From Sinohyriopsis cumingii (Eukaryota > Mollusca > Bivalvia > Unionida > Unionidae), in NCBI GenBank assembly GCA_028554795.2, contig CM068827.1, forward strand, positions 69,245,809 through 69,309,808: a stretch of DNA of 64,000 nucleotides, written 5' to 3'. Under the pieces are notes generated by a model that was not told the DNA's origin, did no database searches, and saw only the letters and a list, made by a program, of their open reading frames with translations. Position numbers and translations under genes: made by a program. How positions within the stretch are numbered: the stretch's first letter is position 1; each line of letters opens with the position of its first letter. This document shows, one piece after another, positions 57,050 through 64,000 of this stretch.

Positions 57050-57364
57050 TTTGTATTATGACCACCCTCTCACTATGTCCCCTACTGAAGTTCTTGGTTC
57101 TACAGACATAACTGCCATAGTCCTCATCACCCAGATGACCTTTCCGGATGGTCATGGACACAATAAGGGTATTATAGTCTTTTGTCAGATCTCTATCAGT
57201 GACCACTTCATATTTCCAGTCGGCACGGATTGGTGAGTTATTATTTTGAAACACCCAGTCCAATTCCCCATCCATAGGATATGCTGCTACTATGCAGTGC
57301 AATGTCACTTCCTGTCTCAATGTAGCATTAACTGTGTCTTGGAAAACTTCAACTTCAGGTCCAA
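57050..57364 (-). CDS. Ig gene copy B, exon 6 (complete Ig domain 3)
   Basis: A 315-nt exon with acceptor TTTTAAAAG and donor GTGAGC, phase 1 to phase 1. It encodes GPEVEVFQDTVNATLRQEVT, LHCIVAAYP, LDWVFQN, LIVSMTIRKGHLGDEDYGSY and VCRTKN: a full I-set domain with both Cys, the Trp, and the DxGxYxC motif. One domain per symmetrical exon contrasts with the split domains 1 and 2. Confidence 0.9.
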
Positions 57365-57899
57365 CTTTTAAAAAAAAGAATAAGCAAATAGGGAATTGCA
57401 CAAAAGATTCTGATGGTAACAGATGCACGTTTTTGTATGTAACAATGGCATTTTTAAAAACTTGTCATATTTGCACTAGTTTAAAAACCAAATGGCTGGT
57501 TCTCTGTCTTCATAAAAGTAGGGAAGATATTAGAAAACTCGGTAGAGAACTAGGGTATTCTTAATTCCAGACATGACAGAATAAGCCGACATTTACCCCT
57601 TTATAAAACATTCTTTTTAGAGATCATAACTCCATCAAAAGATGCAAATTAGATGTCTAGCATTCAATCAAGAACCAGATTGAACATTCTGCTTTAAATC
57701 CTTGTACTTACACTTAAAGCTGAAAATTGCACATGTGAGAATTTTTATTTAAGATTTAGGTAAAATAAACTTAAATGTGCCATCTTGAGTTGTCAGATTA
57801 CATAACAAATAAATCTAAATATCATATTATATGTTTTTAAAGCAAAGACAGGAAGACCTGCATGACAGAGTGACTGAGAAAAAATGACAGGATAAGTAC

Positions 57900-58025
57900 A
57901 GCTGATATGGATTCGGATCTCTCTGCGTTCTTCTCCTACAGTATTTGATGCCAAGCATACATATATGTTGTCATAGTAACGTGTGATATTATGAAGTACA
58001 AGTCTGTTTCCTTCTGCTCCGCTAT
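57900..58025 (-). CDS. Ig gene copy B, exon 5 (second half of Ig domain 2)
   Basis: A 126-nt exon with acceptor TTTTTCAG and donor GTACTT, phase 1 to phase 1. It encodes GNRLVLHNITRYYDNIYVCL and ASNTVGEERREIRIHI, the strand E to G part of an I-set domain with its second Cys. Confidence 0.88.
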
Positions 58026-58148
58026 CTGAAAAACAATGAAAGTGAAATAGAATCAAATCAAAATGTCTATCCTAGATGTTGCATTGAAGATGTTTTGACC
58101 AAACGTTGAAGGTAGACCATAGTCCCCCATATCAACCATATTAACTTA

Positions 58149-58565
58149 GGGGCTGTCCATTTAGTACGTACGCATGGAGGGGGGCAACCCAAATGCATAT
58201 GCTTGCATATAGGGGGTGGGTCTACTGATAATGTACATATGCACAGGAAACAGGGGAGGGTGGATGGGTGGGTGAAACCTCGATAATAATTTTTCTACAT
58301 TGGCCTTCAAATGAGCCACAGTTACACAGCTTATATCTTTAATGCAGCCAGACATTCAACATAGGTGGTCTGTTTTGTTAAACACGTTAATATTATTAAT
58401 CCTTGATTGTTTATGCATGGATTAAATATAGGCCGTTCTATAGCATTCAGGAGGGGGTGCATCAAGCATATATATGCAGGTGGGTGGGTGTGTAAAAAAG
58501 TATGCATATGTGGGGGGGGTCAAGCATTGCCAGATTTTTTGTGTACATGCTAAATGGATGGTCCC
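58149..58565. mobile_element. MITE-like element (417 bp) with TTA target duplication
   Basis: The left end GGGGCTGTCCATTTAGTACG is matched in inverted orientation by the right end CATGCTAAATGGATGGTCCC, each flanked by TTA (58146-58148 and 58566-58568). Interior is G-rich and non-coding with repeated GGGGGT and GCATATG motifs. A TTA duplication fits PIF/Harbinger-type non-autonomous elements. It lies in intron 4 of copy B. Confidence 0.65.
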
Positions 58566-59587
58566 TTATTAAGATGGTTTATGCAAGATCTAAACATTTC
58601 TGTCTCATGTTATCAATAGTTAGTGGGATAATTAAACTAAAAGTGCATGTCATGGATATTCCACCATAGGGCATTTTAGGCAGTTATCGTGACTCGAGTC
58701 CGTGTGTTGTCACATTTGACCCCACACTGCAAAGCATAACTGTTTGACAGTTATCAAGTGTGAAAATTTTCTTAACTGTCTTTGGATTTCATGCATTATT
58801 CAAAATGGGAAGGAGGTGTGTTGTTGGATGTAGCAGTATGAATATATCCTTGCTGTTTCAAAACCACCATGTAAAGAGAATATCATGAACTAGCATTTTC
58901 ACTACAAGTTAGAAAGTCAAATGAATTTGTAATGTGTCAAATCAATGAATTATTTTGTAAGAGAGATGTGATATTAAACTAAGCTCATGACTGCTGAAAG
59001 ATTTGCAAATCCATACTCATGTTTTCACAATACATGCAGTGTTTCCTGCCAAAACTATATAAACAATACCATAAATTAGATGCAAATGTTTCATATGCAG
59101 CTGCTATAAAAAAAAAAAAAATCAGGATCATTTTCTCTTAGTAAAGCATGCAAGCAGTTGCTAAAAACTGTGCTACATTTACTTAATTAAAGTTGAAAGA
59201 GATTTTCATTGTTTTAAAGTAACAATAATTTGGAAAAGATGTAAAATTAAACAGTGAGAATAAGAAAGCTAAGGAGGAACAAGCAGCGAAAGAGAAGGAC
59301 TAAAATGACTTAAATCAGTGGGTGCAAAATGTGTATGACCTCCCATTGCTAAGTAGTTGCTGACAATTACAAGTTGTTGCTAGCCTGCACACTTGGGTCA
59401 ATGATGTGGGGAGAGATCAGGTGAATCATGCCAATTTCCCCCAGTATTATTCATTCATTGGTGATACATTTAATTAAGTCTGAATGGATATCTATTAAGT
59501 AACTATCAAATTTCTGCTTATAGTTGCTGGTATACAATTGGGGTCATTCAATACAATGCTCCAAGTCAGATGCCTCCTTGCAATATA

Positions 59588-59836
59588 GGGGCCCCGAGTG
59601 GCCGAGTGGTCTAAAGCGCTCTCCATTATGGATCACTGCCATCTCACCTCTGTCTGCGTGGGTTCGAGTCTAGGATTCAGCCAATGTGGGTATGTGAGAA
59701 AGTTTGCCAGTAGCTTCTCGTGGGTCGGTGGTTCTTCCTGGGGTTTTCCCAGGTTCTTCCTCCACCATTAATACTGGCCGCCATGCATAGCCTATTGTGT
59801 GCTGAAATATGGCGTTAAACCCAACAACAACAACCT
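59588..59836 (+). mobile_element. tRNA-Leu-like SINE with Meta-like domain, copy 3
   Basis: GGCCGAGTGGTCTAAAGCGC (A box) and GGTTCGAGTC (B box) head, then GGGGTTTTCCCAGGTTCTTC, CACCATTAATACTGGCCGCC, GGCGTTAAACCC and CAACAACAACAA tail. It is nearly identical to the copy at 49.5 kb in reverse, so the family has been recently active. Confidence 0.88.
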
Positions 59837-61119
59837 TGCAATATATATGAATCCTTCCTTAACTCGGGACCAGAAACTATCAATTATCAACAATCCAGTT
59901 ATCAAATGTCCTCTGTTAATTGCTGATACTATATTTGGGACTGATAACTGCAAAGCTCCAAGTCATATGGCTTCATATACATGTAATATCAATGACACCA
60001 TTCCCAAACTGGGATCTGAAACTGACATCCTGTCCACCTAAGTAAGATCCCTGTTAGGATATAAAAAGCTACACATACAAGGGGCCCCATTACATCAAAA
60101 TGTACCTGGTTCAAAGGTGTATATTGGGAAACTTCATGATAGTAATCAATGCAATTACTGATTAAGGATTGAGTGTGTGGTTCTTATTTCTTTATAAATA
60201 CTATATTTCCTGTTCTTTTTTTTTCCATTGTAAATATCAGTGATTCTCATATGAAATGTATTGTTTATAAAAGGATGGGCCAAGAATTGTCGTTTGCCTG
60301 GTATGTGGGAGGGATGATAGCAGGGTGCATAATGCAAGGGGACTTACTGTAGGAAATATTCTGACTGTTACGCTTCCGTTGGGGGATGGTCTTAGTTCAA
60401 ATTTTTTTTAAATGTATATTTAATTTAAACTGTGTGCTTTAAGTTTCTCTGTGAATTAAGGTAGAGTTTTGGCCTACCTGAATTGTGAAGCAATGTCTAC
60501 CTGAGTGTTGTCATTGTTATAAGTGGAAAACAAAATGTTTACTAAAACTGAAGTTGAAGGCCTGACTTTGTTTATGAATTAATTAATTTTTCCACAAGAA
60601 ATGATCAGTTTTCCAGAACATTCTATTGCATTATGAGTCAGGTGACTGTACACAAGGAGACTAGGCAAACAATTATTCATTCCTGTATCATACTTGCCAT
60701 TATGAATCTATCATCAGAGCTTTTGGTTGTGTTAAGATACAATTTGAGAGGAATCATTTACCTAAATTATTCAGATGAATTACACAGAGCTCATTGACTT
60801 TTTGGACTCAAACATTACTTTGGAATTATTGTGAAGTCATTCAAAGACATTCTGGATTAAATCATTGTGATGCATCAAGACATCATGCACATCAGCACAT
60901 TCAAGGTTACTGGAATTCATTTGGAACATTCTAAACTTTTGGACTTGTGATACAACATTTAGGATTATAAGGGATTTTAATTCACAGTACTGTATTGTTT
61001 GAATTTTCACTTTGTATGATAGGGTTCAATTTTACTAAACATGTTGGTTTTGATTTTTTCTATTACTTAGTTTATGACCATAGAGTCATAACACTTTGAA
61101 TAAACTCAACACATAATAT

Positions 61120-62035
61120 TCCTAGAAGTCGAGGAGTAGAGATAATAATATTTTCAAGATGTTCACCATGACATCCATACTGAGGGTCATCTTGCATCAT
61201 TTTCATTTAAGACCAACAAGACACCACAACTTTTCTAATGAAAATCCCATGCCAAAAAGACTTTCAATTGAAAAGCAGCAGCAATAAAAATGTTTTCAAG
61301 ATGGCTAGCATGATGGCCATATTGGATATCAGATTGGCTTTATTTTAATTTGTGACCAACAGAACATTATAAGAAATCATCTAGTGAACTCCACGTGTCA
61401 ATATGACTTTTTGTTCAAGAAGAGTAGTAATAACAAGATTTTCAAGATGGCAGTTGTCATGGCAATATTTGAAATCAGATCAGCAACATTTTCATTTAGA
61501 ACCAATTAGACTTCATAAGAAGTCTTTCAGTGAAAACCCAATGTTCATATACCATCCATTTAGAAGGATCAGTGCTAACAAAATCTGGTGGCCATATTAG
61601 ACATCAGATTGGCATGGACCATTTTTATTTAGGACCAATTAGACACCATAAGAAGTATTCTGATGAAAATCCAGTGCCAATATGCCTTTATGTTCAGGTG
61701 GAGTAGCAGCAAGATTTTCAAGATGGTTGCCATAGCAGATATGAGATCATCACCATTTTCACTCAAGACCAACTAGACATCACAAAACATTGTTTCGTGA
61801 AAACCCCATTTGATATGCCCAAAAGGAATTGCGATAACAAGATTTTAAAATGATTATGGTGATGGCCATACTGGATGTCAGAGCTGAACCATTTTCATTT
61901 AGGAACAATTAGACCCTGGGATGAATGTGCATGCAATGTTTCATGGCAATCTTCCCAGTATCATAAGAGAGGCAGAGATAACAAACTCGTGCTACTTGGC
62001 AGAAAGACAACAGAAGAAGGAGGAAAGACCGTCCA
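61120..62035. repeat. Degenerate tandem repeat, about 150-160 bp, six units
   Basis: Each unit has TTTTCAAGATGG, ATGGCCATA, ATCAGATTGG, CCATTTTCATTTAGGACCAA and AGACACCATAAGAAGT in that order. Divergence is high, so the array is old. No protein-coding frame is kept across units. Confidence 0.75.
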
Positions 62036-62767
62036 ATAAGCTCTTTTGGTTTATGACCAGCAGAGTTAATAAACAGCATATTTTATAATATTCCTTTATT
62101 TCTTAATTCCTGGATACTACTTTTATGCTGATATGTAAATAATACACATATATACTGTTTGAAATGTGAAATAAATGTTGGTAATTTAGTTATTCTGTTT
62201 AAAGGAAACTAACAATGAAAGCAGGGTCGAAGACATTGCAAATGATAACATACTCAGCCAGATTTGTCATCTTTTGACCTGAAATCAATCAAACTTCTGA
62301 CTGAGTGCATTCCACTAGCCTAAGTGTAAGACAGTGTATTCTTCCTACTTCTGTCTTTCTTTCTGTCTCTCTTAAAAATTTGGATTTCAAGAGGTTACCA
62401 ACAGATATCTAGTGTGCAAAGAAAGAACTTTGATTTCTCAGCATTGTATGTAGTCAAGACAACCTGCTGTATTTTTTCTTCAGGTTGAGCAATACTATTT
62501 TCTAACAACTCTAATACCTTTTTACATCTTAACTGCTTACTTTTAATGACACCAAAAAGAACTAAAGTTTGTAACATACAGAAAAAACACAGATAAGGCC
62601 AAAAAATGTGCCTATGTTTTTCTTACTTTATGAACATTAATGACTAACTTCTTATGAAAAATAAAGTTTTGTCTCTATTTGTTACTGTCTTTCTTTTTTC
62701 ATTACTTTTGAATTATGCTGTTGAGGTAACGTAGTATAATACAGGAGTATTAAGCAGGGTTACCAAC

Positions 62768-62911
62768 CTTGCCCTATTCCATCATTTTGATGCGGGGATT
62801 TCCAGAACCAGCGTACAATTGGAGTCGGGAAACCAGTTGCATTGCACCACAAAGTGCCTGTGTCTCCTTCATTAAATGTCATTTCATGTGTCTCGTGTAT
62901 CACTGGTGGAG
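62768..62911 (-). CDS. Ig gene copy B, exon 4 (first half of Ig domain 2)
   Basis: A 144-nt exon with acceptor TTTTTTGTAG and donor GTTGGT encodes VIHETHEMTFNEGDTGTLWC, ATGFPTPIVRWFWK. Same length, phase and splice positions as the copy A exon at 34776-34919, showing gene duplication. Exons 1-3 of copy B must lie to the right of the window. Confidence 0.88.
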
Positions 62912-62919
62912 CTACAAAA

Positions 62920-63856
62920 AACATTATAAGAATTACCAAACATACTTAAGTGTATCTAAGTGAGTGTAAATATTATAAGAATTACCACACATACTTAAGT
63001 GTATCTAAGTGAGTGTAAACATTATAAGAATTACCACACATACTTAAGGGTATCTAAGTGAGTGTAAACATTATAAGAATTACCACACATATTTAAGGGT
63101 ATCAAAGTGAGTGTAAACATTATAAGAATTACCACACATACTTAAGGGTATCTAAGTGAGTGTAAACATTATAAGAATTACCACACATATTTAAGGGTAT
63201 CAAAGTGAGTGTAAACATTATAAGAATTACCACACATACTTAAGGTTATCTCAGTGAGTGTAAACATTAAAAGAATTACCACACATACTTAAGGGTATCT
63301 AAGTGAGTGTAAACATTAAAAGAATTACCACACATACTTAAGTGTATCTAAGTGAGTGTAAACATTATAAGAATTACCACACATACTTAAGGGTATCTAA
63401 GTGAGTGTAAACTTTATAAGAATTACCACACATACTTAAGGGTATCTAAGTGAGTGTAAACATTATAAGAATTACCACACATACTTAACGGTATCTAAGT
63501 GAGTGTAAACATTATAAGAATTACCACACATACTTAAGGGTATCTAAGTGAGTGTAAACATTATAAGAATTACCACACATACTTAACGGTATCTAAGTGA
63601 GTGTAAACATTATAAGAATTACCACACATACTTAAGGGTATCTAAGTGAGTGTAAACATTATAAGAATTACCACACATACTTAAGGGTATCTAAGTGAGT
63701 GCAAATATTATAAGAATTACCAAAAATACTTAAAGGTATCTAAGTGAGTGTAAATATTATAAGAATTACCAAAAATACTTAAGTGTATCTAAGTGAGTGT
63801 AAATATTATAAGAATTACCACACATACTTAAGTGTATCTAAGTGAGTGTAAATATT
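62920..63856. repeat. 47-48-bp satellite array, about 20 units
   Basis: Unit contains AATTACCACACATACTTAAG, GGTATCTAAGTGAGTGTAAA and CATTATAAG. It begins inside the intron 3 side of exon 4 of copy B; copy A lacks it at the equivalent place (34,930-34,975), so the array arose after the gene duplication. Confidence 0.95.
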
Positions 63857-64000
63857 TGTGCTTTTAGCATGATTCACACTTTGTGAAAGAAGGTAATTGC
63901 ATTGCAACACACACAGTGTAATTTAGTCTTTTCAAATTTAAGTTGGCACATGGAAGTCACTCACTTTTCATTTAGAGATCATTGTGAGGAAAGACCTAAA

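Noticed and set aside
59591..59675. tRNA-Leu gene
   Set aside because: Same head recurs at 49.7 and 17.3 kb with the same 3' body, so it is a SINE.

Overview
The window is animal DNA, most likely from a mollusc. It has intron-split immunoglobulin-domain genes with consensus splice sites, three copies of a tRNA-derived SINE whose 3' half resembles the Meta domain of molluscan SINEs, abundant AT and minisatellite repeats, and an AT-rich background. Two different Polinton/Maverick (adintovirus-like) integrated elements fill most of the left half. Species cannot be fixed by eye.

Positions 1 to about 13,760 (element E1) are the right-hand part of one Polinton; its left end, major capsid and protease lie outside the window. 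Nearly all genes are on the minus strand: a structural protein open to the left edge, a membrane protein, a DDE integrase with chromodomain, a proline-rich protein, two paralogous basic proteins, the packaging ATPase, a block of decayed probable early genes (one with two F-box-like LPxEL motifs), a BIR (IAP-like) protein, and protein-primed DNA polymerase B. A CCHC zinc-knuckle gene on the plus strand and a coiled-coil gene follow. Many genes have their own TATA box about 45-80 bp upstream of the ATG. The copy is old: at least eight in-frame stops and two frameshifts, although integrase, BIR, zinc-knuckle and coiled-coil genes remain open.

Positions 17,672-33,964 (element E2) are a complete, unrelated and much younger Polinton of 16,293 bp, with 252-bp terminal inverted repeats differing at only 2 positions and a 5-bp target duplication ACAGG. 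It encodes a packaging ATPase, a DUF5679-like zinc ribbon overlapping a parvovirus-type phospholipase A2, an integrase without chromodomain, a divergent B-family polymerase palm fused to a superfamily 1 helicase, two HNH nucleases, a double jelly-roll-type major capsid protein, an adenovirus-type C5 protease, a pVI-like protein, a 2-TM/penton-like protein and a phage-like fibre. Four in-frame stops and two frameshifts suggest neutral decay since insertion, with recoding as the alternative. The capsid genes share an AATAAAATG start motif, unlike the TATA boxes of E1. Each TIR is itself bounded by a 21-bp inverted repeat.

Positions 34.7-40.4 kb and 55.4-62.9 kb hold two tandem paralogues of a minus-strand lachesin-like Ig-superfamily gene. 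Copy A has signal peptide, Ig1 and half of Ig2 in the window; its later exons are not found, and both Polintons lie just downstream of its last visible exon. Copy B has Ig2, Ig3 and the terminal exon. The remainder is intronic or intergenic DNA with satellites of 26, 33 and about 47 bp, SINEs, a 417-bp TTA-flanked MITE and microsatellites.
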